NCBI GenBank assembly: GCA_905221545.1
Contig: CAJNDO010000006.1
Span: 86,563-150,562 of the forward strand
Source of the DNA: a bacterium
Lineage (GTDB): Bacteria; Bacillota; Bacilli; Lactobacillales; Streptococcaceae
DNA: 64,000 bases
Direction: 5' to 3'
Shown piece after piece: positions 1-9,295 of the stretch (position 1 is its first letter; each line of letters starts with the position of its first letter). The position numbers were made by a program, and so were the translations under genes. The notes below the pieces were generated by a model that was not told the origin of the DNA, did not search any database, and worked only from the letters and a program-made list of their open reading frames with translations.

Positions 1-871
1 GGATAAAATTATTAAAACTATATCAGAAAGCGGAGCCTTTCGTGCTTTCGTCCTTGATAGCACAGAAACCGTCCGCACTGCTCAAGAAAAACACCAAACC
101 CAAGCTAGCTCAACTGTAGCGCTTGGTCGAACTCTTATTGCCAGCCAGATTCTCGCAGCCAATGAAAAAGGAAATACCAAACTAACAGTTAAGGTGTTGG
201 GATCTAGCTCTCTAGGTGCTATCATCACCGTCGCTGATACCAAGGGGAATGTCAAAGGTTACGTTCAAAATCCTGGTGTTGACATCAAAAAGACTGCAAC
301 TGGTGAAGTTCTAGTTGGACCTTTTGTTGGAAATGGTCAATTCCTCGTTATCACAGACTACGGTACTGGAAATCCTTACAACTCTATGACTCCCCTTATC
401 TCTGGAGAAATCGGTGAAGACCTTGCCTTTTACCTGACTGAAAGTCAACAGACCCCTTCAGCAGTCGGTCTCAATGTCCTTTTAGACGAGGAAGACAAGG
501 TAAAAGTTGCAGGTGGTTTCCTAGTTCAAGTCTTGCCGGGAGCCAAGGAAGAAGAGATTGCTCGCTTTGAAAAACGCATCCAAGAAATGCCAGCTATCTC
601 AACGCTTCTCGAAAGTGAAGACCACATCGAAGCCCTCCTCAAGGCTATCTATGGTGACGAGGTTTATAAGCGTCTTTCTGAAGAAGAAATCCGTTTCCAA
701 TGTGACTGTAGCCATGAACGCTTTATGAACGCTCTTGCCAGCCTTCCAATCTCAGACTTACAGGAAATGAAAGAGGAAGACCACGGGGCAGAAATCACTT
801 GTCAATTCTGCCAAACTACTTATAACTTTGATGAAAACGACCTGGAGGAACTCATTCGTGACAAATCTTAA
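1..871 (+). CDS. hslO: Hsp33 redox-regulated chaperone (5' edge clipped by two bases)
   Basis: Redox-switched cytosolic holdase that protects unfolded proteins under oxidative stress. The reading frame is open from base 2, and base 1 is a G that fits the last base of an ATG, so only the first two bases of the start appear to lie outside the window. That gives a protein of about 290 residues, the usual Hsp33 length. The C-terminal zinc/redox centre is intact: a CxC pair (about C235, C237) and a CxxC pair (about C268, C271). The 3' end overlaps the dusB start by 14 bases, indicating translational coupling. Confidence 0.95.
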   Translation, partial: DKIIKTISESGAFRAFVLDSTETVRTAQEKHQTQASSTVALGRTLIASQILAANEKGNTKLTVKVLGSSSLGAIITVADTKGNVKGYVQNPGVDIKKTATGEVLVGPFVGNGQFLVITDYGTGNPYNSMTPLISGEIGEDLAFYLTESQQTPSAVGLNVLLDEEDKVKVAGGFLVQVLPGAKEEEIARFEKRIQEMPAISTLLESEDHIEALLKAIYGDEVYKRLSEEEIRFQCDCSHERFMNALASLPISDLQEMKEEDHGAEITCQFCQTTYNFDENDLEELIRDKS

Positions 872-1838
872 TACACCCTTTATGATTGGCAATGTTGAGA
901 TTCCCAATCGTACCGTTTTAGCACCCATGGCTGGTGTGACAAACTCAGCCTTTCGTACTATTGCAAAAGAGCTCGGAGCTGGGCTCGTTGTCATGGAAAT
1001 GGTCTCTGACAAGGGAATCCAATACAACAACGAAAAAACCCTACATATGCTTCACATCGATGAAGGCGAAAACCCTGTTTCTATCCAACTTTTTGGTAGC
1101 GATGAAGACAGCCTCGCACGCGCAGCAGAATTTATCCAAGAAAACACTAAGACCGATATCGTCGATATCAACATGGGCTGCCCGGTCAACAAAATCGTGA
1201 AGAATGAAGCTGGCGCTATGTGGCTCAAAGACCCAGACAAGATCTACTCTATCATCAACAAGGTTCAATCTGTCCTTGATATCCCCCTTACTGTCAAAAT
1301 GCGTACAGGTTGGGCTGACCCATCTCTGGCAGTAGAAAATGCCCTCGCCGCTGAAGCTGCAGGTGTTTCTGCCCTCGCTATGCACGGCCGTACTCGCGAG
1401 CAAATGTATACTGGCCACGCAGACCTTGAGACCCTTCACAAGGTTGCCCAAGCACTGACAAAAATTCCATTTATCGCCAACGGTGACATCCGTACGGTCC
1501 AAGAAGCCAAACAACGTATCGAAGAAGTCGGTGCTGACGCAGTCATGATTGGCCGCGCTGCCATGGGGAATCCTTACCTCTTCAACCAAATCAACCACTA
1601 CTTTGAAACAGGAGAAATCCTCCCTGATTTGACCTTTGAAGACAAGATGAAAATTGCCTACGAGCACTTGAAACGCTTGATTAACCTCAAAGGGGAAAAC
1701 GTCGCAGTTCGTGAATTCCGTGGCCTCGCTCCTCACTACCTCCGTGGAACATCTGGCGCAGCCAAACTCCGTGGAGCCATTTCGCAAGCTAACACCCTAG
1801 CAGAGATTGAAGCCCTCTTGCAGTTAGATAAGGCTTAA
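858..1838 (+). CDS. dusB: tRNA-dihydrouridine synthase, DusB type
   Basis: FMN-dependent reduction of uridine to dihydrouridine in tRNA D-loops. The 326-residue TIM barrel shows the LAPMAG start motif and the NMGCPV segment with the catalytic Cys near residue 108. The frame is open upstream to an ATG at 828, but the GTG at 858 is preferred: a GGAGG sequence lies 9 bases before it, and the family homology starts there ([14 protein letters not shown]). It overlaps the end of hslO by 14 bases, and the next gene starts one base after its stop, so hslO-dusB-hydrolase look like one operon. Confidence 0.95.
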   Translation: MTNLNTPFMIGNVEIPNRTVLAPMAGVTNSAFRTIAKELGAGLVVMEMVSDKGIQYNNEKTLHMLHIDEGENPVSIQLFGSDEDSLARAAEFIQENTKTDIVDINMGCPVNKIVKNEAGAMWLKDPDKIYSIINKVQSVLDIPLTVKMRTGWADPSLAVENALAAEAAGVSALAMHGRTREQMYTGHADLETLHKVAQALTKIPFIANGDIRTVQEAKQRIEEVGADAVMIGRAAMGNPYLFNQINHYFETGEILPDLTFEDKMKIAYEHLKRLINLKGENVAVREFRGLAPHYLRGTSGAAKLRGAISQANTLAEIEALLQLDKA

Positions 1839-1839
1839 A

Positions 1840-2391
1840 ATGGTTCATACTGCTCTACTGATTATCGATATGCAAAAAGCATTTGATAGACCTATTTGGG
1901 GAGAACGAAATAACCCTCAAGCTGAACACCAAGCATTGAGGGTACTGGCATACTTTCGTAAACACGGTCTTCCAGTCTTACACATTCAGCACATATCTGA
2001 TAATCCCCAGTCGCAATTTCATAACAAACAAAATCAGGAGTTTAAAAGTGGATTTGAACCAGTTGCTTCCGAACCTGTCTTTCAAAAAACGGTTAATAGC
2101 GCCTTTATTGGAACAAATCTTGAAACCTATTTACGAACAAATCAGATTTGTCATTTAGTCGTTATTGGTTTGACTCTGCCTCATTGTGTATCTACTACGA
2201 CACGAATGGCAGCAAATCTTGGTTTCGAAGTCACTTTACTAGCAGATGCTACTGCCAGTTTTACCCTATCTAACAAAAACGGTCAGGCCATCTCTCCTGA
2301 GACTATCCATGAGATTAATCTCCTTTCTCTACAAGATGAATTTGCTCAAATTCTTACTACAGAAGAATTTTTAACCCAAGTACAAGTATAA
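1840..2391 (+). CDS. isochorismatase-family cysteine hydrolase
   Basis: A 183-residue cysteine hydrolase of the isochorismatase/nicotinamidase superfamily, substrate unknown. The likely catalytic triad is visible: D10 in LLIIDMQ, K83 in FQKTVNSAF and C116 in GLTLPHCVSTT. The last segment matches the cis-peptide and nucleophile region of the family. The start lies one base after the dusB stop, so it is probably translated from the same message, and a hairpin terminator follows the stop. The nicotinamidase metal-binding His pair is not evident, so a pncA assignment is not supported. Confidence 0.85.
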   Translation: MVHTALLIIDMQKAFDRPIWGERNNPQAEHQALRVLAYFRKHGLPVLHIQHISDNPQSQFHNKQNQEFKSGFEPVASEPVFQKTVNSAFIGTNLETYLRTNQICHLVVIGLTLPHCVSTTTRMAANLGFEVTLLADATASFTLSNKNGQAISPETIHEINLLSLQDEFAQILTTEEFLTQVQV

Positions 2392-2394
2392 AAT

Positions 2395-2427
2395 AATCCG
2401 TCAACTCTTATTGAGCTGACGGATTTT
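2395..2427. terminator. bidirectional terminator between convergent genes
   Basis: Inverted repeat TCCGTCA-a-CTC / GAG-c-TGACGGA with a five-base loop, flanked by A-rich sequence on the left and TTTT on the right. It ends the hslO-dusB-hydrolase operon on the plus strand and probably also the lipoprotein gene on the minus strand. Confidence 0.85.
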
Positions 2428-2460
2428 CTTTGATTGTAAATATTCAAATACTGATCGTTA

Positions 2461-3159
2461 TTATTGATTCAAAGCAACACTGGAAACCTTACCATCCGCT
2501 CCTGTTGTAATTTGGATGATTTTTCCCCCACCAATTTTGGCATTATACTTACCATTATCAAGAGTATAAGAATAGTCTCTGATAGAGTAGTTTTCTTTCT
2601 TTCCATCAGCAGATTCTACTGTGAATTTGCCTCCTGATGAAACTGTGATGGTTTCACCATTGGCACCCTTCCAGTTGCCTGCAGCTGCTGAGAAATCACC
2701 ATCAACCATGGTTAAAACACCCTTGTAGCGTTTGTTGTGTTCTGCTTGCTTGTCTTGAAGTTTGCGGTCAGTTGTTGAGTCATAGCTTGATTGGTTAGAC
2801 TGAGCTTGAGAAGCCTGTTGAGTTGAAGAAGCTTGAGCAGGAGTTTGTTGACTAGCTGCCTGTTGGTTAGACACTTCTTGGCCTTGTCTTTGCTCTGGTG
2901 CAGGTGTTGCTTCTGATGGTGTCGCAGTTGCTACAGACTGGTCAGTAGATGATTTGGCCTTTTCAGATGAAGCTGAACTTGAGGACTTCTGAGTCTTGCT
3001 TTCTTTGCTAGAAGAAGCTGCTTTAGGGCTTGTTGATTGGCTTGTCTTAGCAGAACTGCTCGCTTGAGTTGTTTCCTTTTTATTTCCACAAGCTCCCAGT
3101 AATAAGGTAGAAGCCAATACAGTTGCTGCCATTAATTTGATATAGGTTTTCTTTTTCAT
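2461..3159 (-). CDS. Ser/Ala/Gln-rich surface lipoprotein with a C-terminal DUF6287-like domain
   Basis: A 232-residue exported lipoprotein of unknown function. It starts with MKKK, a hydrophobic segment and the lipobox LLGAC (lipidated Cys24). Residues about 28-135 are low complexity (S, T, A, Q, K), a typical wall-spanning linker. The last ~95 residues form a compact domain with GDFSAAAGNWKGANGETIT and an Ile/Thr/Gly-rich end, resembling the streptococcal DUF6287 type (recognition from memory, not searched). The RBS is AAAGGAG. It has its own strong promoter, and a cin box lies further upstream. This interval holds cbpA and a two-component system in S. pneumoniae, so the gene is probably accessory here. 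Confidence 0.85.
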   Translation of the reverse strand: MKKKTYIKLMAATVLASTLLLGACGNKKETTQASSSAKTSQSTSPKAASSSKESKTQKSSSSASSEKAKSSTDQSVATATPSEATPAPEQRQGQEVSNQQAASQQTPAQASSTQQASQAQSNQSSYDSTTDRKLQDKQAEHNKRYKGVLTMVDGDFSAAAGNWKGANGETITVSSGGKFTVESADGKKENYSIRDYSYTLDNGKYNAKIGGGKIIQITTGADGKVSSVALNQ

Positions 3160-3213
3160 TCTTCTACTCCTTTGTAATGTTTTTGAAATATTAAGAAATC
3201 TTTTTGTAATATA

Positions 3214-3242
3214 ATTGTAATATTGAGATTTAAATATGTCAA
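3214..3242 (-). promoter_or_regulatory. sigma-A promoter of the lipoprotein gene
   Basis: TTGACA (-35) and TACAAT (-10) on the minus strand separated by exactly 17 bases, about 55 bases before the start codon. The -10 lies in a run of TATTACAA-like direct repeats. Confidence 0.8.
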
Positions 3243-3291
3243 CGATTTATCTAAACTATTTTAAAAATCTCACATCATTTAAATATATTTA

Positions 3292-3314
3292 CTCCTCCTA
3301 CTCTTCTATTCGTA
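3292..3314 (-). promoter_or_regulatory. orphan cin box (ComX promoter) followed by a Shine-Dalgarno sequence but no ORF
   Basis: A perfect TACGAATA (3307-3314, minus strand), preceded by T-rich sequence, is followed 7 bases later by AGGAGGAG (3292-3299). This is the arrangement of late competence genes, yet the next start codons read only ATG ATG TGA. The first real gene downstream is the lipoprotein at 3159. It may be the remnant of a lost late com gene or a second, long-leader promoter for the lipoprotein. An 8-mer alone can occur by chance, and the SD next to it is what makes it notable. Confidence 0.45.
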
Positions 3315-3383
3315 ATCTAATAGCAAAAACAGAAAAAAATTCCTATTTTGAGTAATATTTTTAAATCACTCTTGTGTAATCGC

Positions 3384-3412
3384 TTGTATTGTGTTAGACA
3401 AAGGAATATAAT
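3384..3412 (+). promoter_or_regulatory. promoter of the small membrane protein
   Basis: TTGTAT (3384-3389) and TATAAT (3407-3412) with 17-base spacing, then GGAGGT 9 bases before the ATG at 3446. The rest of 3160-3445 holds the divergent lipoprotein promoter and the orphan cin box; I see nothing else in it. Confidence 0.75.
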
Positions 3413-3445
3413 AACATTGAAATAGGATATTGGAGGTGTAGGCTT

Positions 3446-3676
3446 ATGTTAAGCAAATATTACAAGTATCTTCCTTGGTTGATTTTGGGAGCTATTTGCT
3501 CTTATGAAACTGCCACTTACTATGCGCGAACTGCATTTGATGTCTTCTATCTGACTACAAGCTTTATGATTGTCTACATCGCTTTGTTATTTTTACATGA
3601 GAACTATCTCAAGTATCGATACAAAGACTTTTTTACTCACCTGTTGAGCAATTCTAAGAAAGATAGCCACCCATAA
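3446..3676 (+). CDS. small two-helix membrane protein, function unknown
   Basis: A 76-residue protein I do not recognise. Two hydrophobic segments (about residues 8-22 and 32-51) are followed by a basic, charged C-terminus rich in K, Y and H, predicting a hairpin in the membrane with a cytoplasmic tail. It has a good promoter, a strong GGAGGT ribosome site and a following terminator, so it is a genuine single-gene transcript. It sits between clpC and the lipoprotein gene, convergent with clpC. Confidence 0.7.
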   Translation: MLSKYYKYLPWLILGAICSYETATYYARTAFDVFYLTTSFMIVYIALLFLHENYLKYRYKDFFTHLLSNSKKDSHP

Positions 3677-3717
3677 AAGCAGTCACAACACAAAACCATC
3701 TCATGATGGTACATAAA

Positions 3718-3750
3718 GAGGTCGGGAACTTTATCTCGACCTCGTTTTTT
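3718..3750. terminator. terminator after the small membrane protein
   Basis: Hairpin GAGGTCG / CGACCTC (3718-3724 and 3737-3743) followed by GTTTTTT on the plus strand. A second small hairpin, ACCATC-tcat-GATGGT, lies at 3695-3710. The stem also follows the clpC stop on the minus strand and may serve both genes. Confidence 0.85.
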
Positions 3751-6181
3751 ATACAGTATCAAATTTCAATTGGCCTGCTTTGACACCAATCTTAAGTGTG
3801 CTACCTGCCTCTAATTCTCCCTTGAGAAGAAGTTCTGCCAACTTGTCTTCCACTTCTGTTTGTAGGGTTCTGCGAAGTGGACGAGCTCCCATCTCTGGGT
3901 CATATCCTTGATTTGCCAATAATTTCAGTGCTGAAGCTTGTAATTTCAAGTCAATACCTTTTTCAGCCAAACTTGCCACTAAAGGTTTGACCATAATCTT
4001 CACCACTTCCTGCATATGGTCACTAGATAGGCTATGGAAGACCACCTTTTCATCAATACGGTTGATAAACTCAGGTCTATAAGCCTTTTTCAGCTCTTCA
4101 AACATGCGTTTTTCCATATTTTTCTGGTCAAAACGAATGTCTTTTGCCCCAAAACCAACTGTCTTGTCATCACGAAGGGCTGTCGCACCAAGATTTGACG
4201 TCATGATGATAATAGTATTTGAAAAGTCGACCTTGCGCCCATTGCTATCTGTCAAGACACCATCATCCAAGACCTGCAATAGGACATTAAAGATGTCTGG
4301 GTGGGCTTTTTCTACCTCATCAAAGAGGAGAACGGAATAGGGTTTGTTGCGAACCTTCTCGGTCAACTCCCCACCTTCTTCATAACCCACATAGCCCGGA
4401 GGAGCTCCGTTGAGACGGCTAGCTGCGAATTTCTCCATATACTCACTCATATCAAAGCGGATAAGGGCTGATTCGTCGTCAAAAAGAACTTCTGCCAGAG
4501 CCTTGGCCAATTCGGTCTTACCGACACCTGTAGGCCCTAGGAACATAAAGGAACCAATTGGACGCTTGTGACTGCGAATCCCTGACTGGTTGCGGCGAAT
4601 GGCACGGCTAATGCTTGAAACAGCTTGATCTTGACCGATGACACGTTTATGGAGTTCTGTTTCCAAGTTCAAGTATTTCTTAGCATCTGTTTGCGTCAAT
4701 TTTTGAACAGGGATACCTGACAAACGACTCAAGGTGGTCAAAATATCAGACTCTGTCACCAAGTCTTTGTAGACTGGGACTTCCTCTTCTTTTATGATTA
4801 GCTGGGCTGCTTGTTTCCACTTACCATCCATCAAGGCCTTGTCAGCTGGACTCAAACCTGAATCGTCTGCTTTCACATGCTTAGACTTATTTTGCACTGT
4901 TGCTGCTGCTTCATCCAAGAGATCAATAGCAGAGTCTGGCAAGTGACGGCTAGTCAAGTAACGATGGGCCATCTTGACAGCTGTTTCAACCGCTTCATCT
5001 GTGATTTGCACACGATGGTGCTTCTCATAAGTCGCCTTCAAGCCTTGTAAAATGGTCATGCTGTCTGCCACACTTGGCTCTTCAATCGTCACTTTGGCGA
5101 ATCGACGAGAAAGGGCGGCGTCTTTTTCGATATGTTTTTGGTATTCTTCCTGAGTAGTCGCACCAACCGTTCTCAAAGTTCCACGCGCCAAGGCTGGTTT
5201 CAAGATATTGGCCGCATCCAGAGTCGAATCAATCCCGCTCCCAGAACCCATGATGGTATGAAGTTCGTCGATAAAGAGAATCACTTGGCCATCTTCTTCA
5301 ATATCCTTGATGATATTGTTCATGCGCTCCTCAAAGTCACCACGGAAACGTGTCCCTGCAACGACATTCATCAAATCAAGCTCCAACACGCGCATCTTAG
5401 CCATTTCCGCAGGTACATCACCACTAGCAATACGCTGGGCAAGACCAAGCGCTAGAGCAGTTTTCCCGACACCAGCATCCCCAACCAAGACAGGATTATT
5501 CTTTGTCTTCCGACTCAAGATTTGAATCATACGCGAGATTTCCTTATCTCGACCGATAACTGGTTCTAACTTGCCAGAACGAGCTTGCTCTGTCAAATCA
5601 TGCGTATAGTCCTCGAGACCACCGCTCGGAGTCTGCGGCATGCCCATCATATTAGCCATAGAATTTTGCTTGTCAGCTACTGTACGATGGCGTTGGCGTA
5701 GAGCCTTGAGATCTTCACGAGTCCAGCCTGCACGTTCCTCTAGATTTCGACGTAGGGCAGCAATCTTGACCTGATCTTTCTTGTCTTCATAAGAAAAACC
5801 AGCCCTCTCCAAGATACGAGTTGCCAAGGCATTGCCATCATGTAAAATCGCATAGAGGACATGCTCTGTCCCTAACACCTTAGCATGGACCACTGACGCT
5901 ACATATTCTGCTTCATCAAAGAGAACCTGCAAACGATGAGAAAACGGCAACTCCGTAAAGGTTTCATCCTGGCTATATTCCGTTTCAGTCAGTTCCAAAG
6001 CGACTTCTTCTAAACGGTCCATCTCATATGGATAATCATTTAAAGTCGCCCCTGCCACACTATAACTATGATTGGACATGGCAATCAACAAGTGCCAAGA
6101 CTCTAGGTAACGAGCTCCGAAATGGCCAGCAACCATGTAGGCACTTTCGATACATTCATTCAATGCTTTTGAATAGTTCAT
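3749..6181 (-). CDS. clpC: ATP-dependent Clp protease ATPase subunit ClpC
   Basis: AAA+ unfoldase that feeds proteins to ClpP and acts in protein quality control. The 810 residues carry an N-terminal double Clp-N domain (1-~150) and two ATPase modules: D1 with Walker [10 protein letters not shown] and Walker B LFIDELH, and D2 with GPTGVGKTE and [19 protein letters not shown] loop in D2 is the ClpP-docking tripeptide. The gene starts one base after the ctsR stop, so it is co-transcribed with its repressor under the CtsR operator at 6666-6689. An antisense frame at 6028 is only a shadow. Confidence 0.97.
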   Translation of the reverse strand: MNYSKALNECIESAYMVAGHFGARYLESWHLLIAMSNHSYSVAGATLNDYPYEMDRLEEVALELTETEYSQDETFTELPFSHRLQVLFDEAEYVASVVHAKVLGTEHVLYAILHDGNALATRILERAGFSYEDKKDQVKIAALRRNLEERAGWTREDLKALRQRHRTVADKQNSMANMMGMPQTPSGGLEDYTHDLTEQARSGKLEPVIGRDKEISRMIQILSRKTKNNPVLVGDAGVGKTALALGLAQRIASGDVPAEMAKMRVLELDLMNVVAGTRFRGDFEERMNNIIKDIEEDGQVILFIDELHTIMGSGSGIDSTLDAANILKPALARGTLRTVGATTQEEYQKHIEKDAALSRRFAKVTIEEPSVADSMTILQGLKATYEKHHRVQITDEAVETAVKMAHRYLTSRHLPDSAIDLLDEAAATVQNKSKHVKADDSGLSPADKALMDGKWKQAAQLIIKEEEVPVYKDLVTESDILTTLSRLSGIPVQKLTQTDAKKYLNLETELHKRVIGQDQAVSSISRAIRRNQSGIRSHKRPIGSFMFLGPTGVGKTELAKALAEVLFDDESALIRFDMSEYMEKFAASRLNGAPPGYVGYEEGGELTEKVRNKPYSVLLFDEVEKAHPDIFNVLLQVLDDGVLTDSNGRKVDFSNTIIIMTSNLGATALRDDKTVGFGAKDIRFDQKNMEKRMFEELKKAYRPEFINRIDEKVVFHSLSSDHMQEVVKIMVKPLVASLAEKGIDLKLQASALKLLANQGYDPEMGARPLRRTLQTEVEDKLAELLLKGELEAGSTLKIGVKAGQLKFDTV

Positions 6182-6182
6182 C

Positions 6183-6641
6183 TTACTTCCCTTTTCTATC
6201 TACCTCTTGTATGACCTGTCGTAGCATATTAGCACGAACAACTGGAGCTTCTTCTCCTAGAACGCGATCCAAAGCTACTGATACTAGCAAATTCATCTCC
6301 TGCTTGGTCATCAATTCCTGCTCAACCAAAAGCTGCAGAATATCCTCATAAATTTCTTGACTAACTCGCTCACCAATTGAGTAAAGCAAATCGCGGAGCA
6401 TTTCATGATGACTAGAAAACTCAATCCGTCCTATACGAATGTAGCCTCCGCCACCACGCTTACTTTCAACCAAATAGCCTCTACTTTCCGTAAAGCGTGT
6501 CTTAATCACGTAGTTAATCTGACTAGGAACAACCTGGAAAGTATCTGCCAACTGACTCCGTTGTAACTCCACGATACCAGATTGATCTAAAATCGCCTTG
6601 ATGTAGGCCTCAATATGATCCGATGTATTTTTAAATCTCAT
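6183..6641 (-). CDS. ctsR: class III heat-shock repressor CtsR
   Basis: Dimeric winged-helix repressor of clp genes, 152 residues, the normal length. The N-terminal helix-turn-helix is followed by the glycine-rich wing RGGGGYIRI, which in this family senses temperature. It is the first gene of ctsR-clpC and is preceded by a matching operator, so autoregulation is expected. No mcsA or mcsB gene lies between ctsR and clpC, as is normal for streptococci. Confidence 0.97.
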   Translation of the reverse strand: MRFKNTSDHIEAYIKAILDQSGIVELQRSQLADTFQVVPSQINYVIKTRFTESRGYLVESKRGGGGYIRIGRIEFSSHHEMLRDLLYSIGERVSQEIYEDILQLLVEQELMTKQEMNLLVSVALDRVLGEEAPVVRANMLRQVIQEVDRKGK

Positions 6642-6665
6642 TACAAACCCACCTCTCTCTTTAAA

Positions 6666-6689
6666 CCTTGACTATCTTTGACTATTATA
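6666..6689 (-). promoter_or_regulatory. CtsR operator overlapping the ctsR-clpC promoter
   Basis: On the minus strand TATAAT (6684-6689) is immediately followed by the tandem AGTCAAAGATAGTCAAGG, matching the CtsR heptad direct repeat (GGTCAAA-NAN-GGTCAAA) with small deviations. Repressor here would cover the start of transcription. Confidence 0.88.
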
Positions 6690-6714
6690 CCGAAATTTTC
6701 TCATTTTTAAAAGA

Positions 6715-6755
6715 AAAAGGGCGCTGGTAAAGGATAATCTTCACCAACTCCCTAT
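6715..6755 (-). terminator. terminator of the thiamine-precursor transport operon
   Basis: On the minus strand GGGAGTTGGT pairs with ACCAGCGCCC across a long loop and is followed by TTTTTC, just after the ABC ATPase stop. Confidence 0.7.
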
Positions 6756-6759
6756 TTTT

Positions 6760-7488
6760 CTACTTATCTAAGCCTAATTCTGCCAAGATCTGACGTTTGT
6801 AGGCAATCTTTTGGACTTCCTTGTCCTCATCTCCAGACCAATCTAGTTTAATTTCTGAAACAATCTGCCCAGGGCGGTTTTTCAGAATATAGATGCGATC
6901 GCTGAGATTGAGGGCCTCTTCGATACTATGAGTAATAATCAATGTTGTCAGTTGCAACTGCTTGTGAATCTCCAGATACCAAGCATGGAGTTCCATCTTA
7001 GTCATCTCATCCAAGGCACTGAAAGCCTCATCCAAGAGAAAGAGTTTGTGCCCAAAAAGATAGGTACGAAGTAAGGCCACACGTTGGCGCATTCCACCAC
7101 TGAGTTCATGAGGATATTTATCCCTTACAGCTGTCAACTGGAAGGTCGCAAGAATTTCATCTGCGCGAGCAATGGCTTCCGCCTTGTCCACTTTTTGAAT
7201 CAAGAGGGGAAGAATGATATTACCAATCACCGTCTTGTGCTCCAAGAGCAAATCCTTTTGCAACATATAACTCACACGCCCCTTAGGATTTTCCTCACCG
7301 TCAAGGACAATTCGCCCTGACTGAACTTCTAAAATCCCAGCAATCAAATTAAAGAGGGTGGTTTTTCCAACACCACTTGGACCTAGGATAGAAACCACTT
7401 CGCCTGAAGTCACCTGTAGATTGATATCCTCTAAAATCTTTTCATCGCCATAGGCATAGCTTACGTGTTCTAGTCTAATTTCTGTCAT
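6760..7488 (-). CDS. thiZ: ABC transporter ATPase, thiamine-precursor uptake
   Basis: Cytoplasmic ATPase of a nitrate/sulfonate/taurine-type importer, 242 residues. Walker A is GPSGVGKTT, the signature is LSGGMRQR and Walker B is LFLLDEAF. Its ATG shares one base with the stop of the substrate-binding protein gene, so translation is coupled. Membership in a TPP-riboswitch operon with an NMT1/THI5-like binding protein and a thiamine-binding-family protein argues for HMP or a related pyrimidine as substrate (inference). The thiXYZ symbols follow that inference. Confidence 0.88.
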   Translation of the reverse strand: MTEIRLEHVSYAYGDEKILEDINLQVTSGEVVSILGPSGVGKTTLFNLIAGILEVQSGRIVLDGEENPKGRVSYMLQKDLLLEHKTVIGNIILPLLIQKVDKAEAIARADEILATFQLTAVRDKYPHELSGGMRQRVALLRTYLFGHKLFLLDEAFSALDEMTKMELHAWYLEIHKQLQLTTLIITHSIEEALNLSDRIYILKNRPGQIVSEIKLDWSGDEDKEVQKIAYKRQILAELGLDK

Positions 7489-8495
7489 TATTTCACAAAT
7501 TCGTTGGTAAAGCCTTTGTCTGTCAAATCTTCTTTAAGGATACCATTTTCTTTATCCCATTTGTAGAAGGCATTCCAGCGAGCTTCATCAAATTGACCCC
7601 ATTTTTCCTTGTCGCTTGAGTATTCTTTTGACAAGTATTTTTGAGATTCGATGACAAAGTCACGTTTTTCCTTGAGTTCAGGCGCATTCTTAATGAGGAT
7701 ATCTGCAGCTTCCTCTGGGTGTTCCATAGCATATTGATAGCCTTTTTTGATAGCTTGGATGACTTTACGAGCTTCTTCTTTATTGTCTTTCAAATAGTCG
7801 TTGTTTGCGATGATAACTGGTGAGTAGTAATCAAACTCCTTGACGTAGTCTTTCAAGTACATGAAGTTAGCGTCTACGCCTTGAGATTTAGCAAGGATAC
7901 CATCCCAACCGTAGTAGATCCAAGCAGTATCAAAGACGCCATTGGCAATCGGTGTGATTGAGTTTGAGTCGTTATTCGGTACTTTTTCAACCTTCTCAAA
8001 GTCTCCACCTTGTGATTCTACTAAAGTCTTCAACATTGCAAGCTCAGTTGGGTCATTCCAAGTTCCGTATTTCTTACCAACCAAGTCTTTTGGACTAGCT
8101 ACATTGTCAGATTTACGAGAAATGATTCCTGATGTATTGTGTTCTACGATAGCTGCAACGGCAGTAATTCCTGCCCCTTTTTCCAATTTTTTAGCCATGT
8201 AGTCTTGGAAATACACTGCAAATGGTGCCTTGCCATTGATCACCAAGTCAGAAGAACTTTCTTCTGGTGGCAATTTCAAATCAACATCCACTCCAGCTTC
8301 TTTGAAATAACCTTTTTCCTTAGCAACATAAAGCCCTGTGTGGTTGGTATTTGGCGTCCAGTCTAGGATAAAGTCAATCTTCTTGAGTTCTGCTTCCTTA
8401 TTATCCTTAGAAGCAGTTCCTTGACCACAAGCTACAAGCACAACAGCTACAAGAGCTGTTAAAACAGTTAAAAACACTTTCCATGTTTTCTTCAT
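7488..8495 (-). CDS. thiY: thiamine-precursor-binding lipoprotein, NMT1/THI5-like
   Basis: Extracytoplasmic receptor of the ABC importer, 335 residues. A signal sequence ends in the lipobox LVAC (Cys23). The body begins with the DWTPNTNHTGLYVA motif and continues with KGYFKEAGVDVDL, both characteristic of the NMT1/THI5-like family that binds formylaminopyrimidine or HMP. It is encoded between the permease and the ATPase and lies under the riboswitch at 9628-9712. Confidence 0.9.
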   Translation of the reverse strand: MKKTWKVFLTVLTALVAVVLVACGQGTASKDNKEAELKKIDFILDWTPNTNHTGLYVAKEKGYFKEAGVDVDLKLPPEESSSDLVINGKAPFAVYFQDYMAKKLEKGAGITAVAAIVEHNTSGIISRKSDNVASPKDLVGKKYGTWNDPTELAMLKTLVESQGGDFEKVEKVPNNDSNSITPIANGVFDTAWIYYGWDGILAKSQGVDANFMYLKDYVKEFDYYSPVIIANNDYLKDNKEEARKVIQAIKKGYQYAMEHPEEAADILIKNAPELKEKRDFVIESQKYLSKEYSSDKEKWGQFDEARWNAFYKWDKENGILKEDLTDKGFTNEFVK

Positions 8496-8533
8496 TTCAA
8501 TTTCCTCTTTTCTTTTTCAGAAACATTCTTATT

Positions 8534-9295
8534 CTACGAACGTTTCCATTTAATAACATATTTCTCGCTGATATCGACCAACTTCATACCCAGAAGGCTG
8601 ATAATCGATACCAGAATAATAATAGCAAACATGGTATCATACTGAAACAGTTTCTTGGACTGAATCATGTAGACACCTAGTCCTTCAAAACCTCCCAACC
8701 ACTCAGATACAACGGTTGTGATAAAAGCGTAGGAGACACTGACTCTCAGACCTGCGTAAAAGTAAGGCAGGCTGACTGGGATTTTAAAATGCCACAGGAT
8801 TTGCCAAGGTTTGGCCCGCATCAGACTAAACAAGGTCAGCATATCCTTGTCACAATGCCTAAAACCGTCCAAAATGCTGACGATGATAGGAAAGGTAGTC
8901 GTCAAGATAATCAAGACAATCTTGGGCAAAATCCCATAACCGAGCCACAAGACCAGAATAGGGGCTATGGCAATGGTCGGGATGGTCTGGACGACCACCA
9001 TCATAGGGTAAATCAGATCATTGAGCCAAGTCAAACTATCCATAAGTACAGCCATCAGACAGGCAATCAATACTCCCAGAACCAGCCCCAGTAAAGCCAC
9101 TCTCAAGGTGGCCCAGCTATGGTGCCAGAGAAATTCTCTATCCCGAACAAAGGCCTGGAGAATTTCAAGAGGTGTCGGCAGGATAAACTTGGGGAGAAGT
9201 TTAAGAAAACCTGCTAACTGCCAGATTGACAAGACTCCTAGAAAACCCAATAGACTAATGTGTCGTCTCAGTATACTTTTCAAGTTTCTCATCAA
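8534..9295 (-). CDS. thiX: ABC transporter permease, thiamine-precursor uptake
   Basis: Inner membrane subunit with about six hydrophobic helices, 253 residues. The cytoplasmic EAA-like loop around KIPVSLPYFYAGLRVS matches the SsuC/TauC-type permeases. The start overlaps the upstream thiamine-binding-family gene by 41 bases. The second of its two initial Met codons is an equally plausible start. Confidence 0.88.
   Translation of the reverse strand: MMRNLKSILRRHISLLGFLGVLSIWQLAGFLKLLPKFILPTPLEILQAFVRDREFLWHHSWATLRVALLGLVLGVLIACLMAVLMDSLTWLNDLIYPMMVVVQTIPTIAIAPILVLWLGYGILPKIVLIILTTTFPIIVSILDGFRHCDKDMLTLFSLMRAKPWQILWHFKIPVSLPYFYAGLRVSVSYAFITTVVSEWLGGFEGLGVYMIQSKKLFQYDTMFAIIILVSIISLLGMKLVDISEKYVIKWKRS

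Noticed and set aside
1041-1787. 248-residue antisense reading frame
   Set aside because: It lies fully opposite dusB, whose family motifs are intact; its composition is that of a shadow frame and it has no ribosome site.
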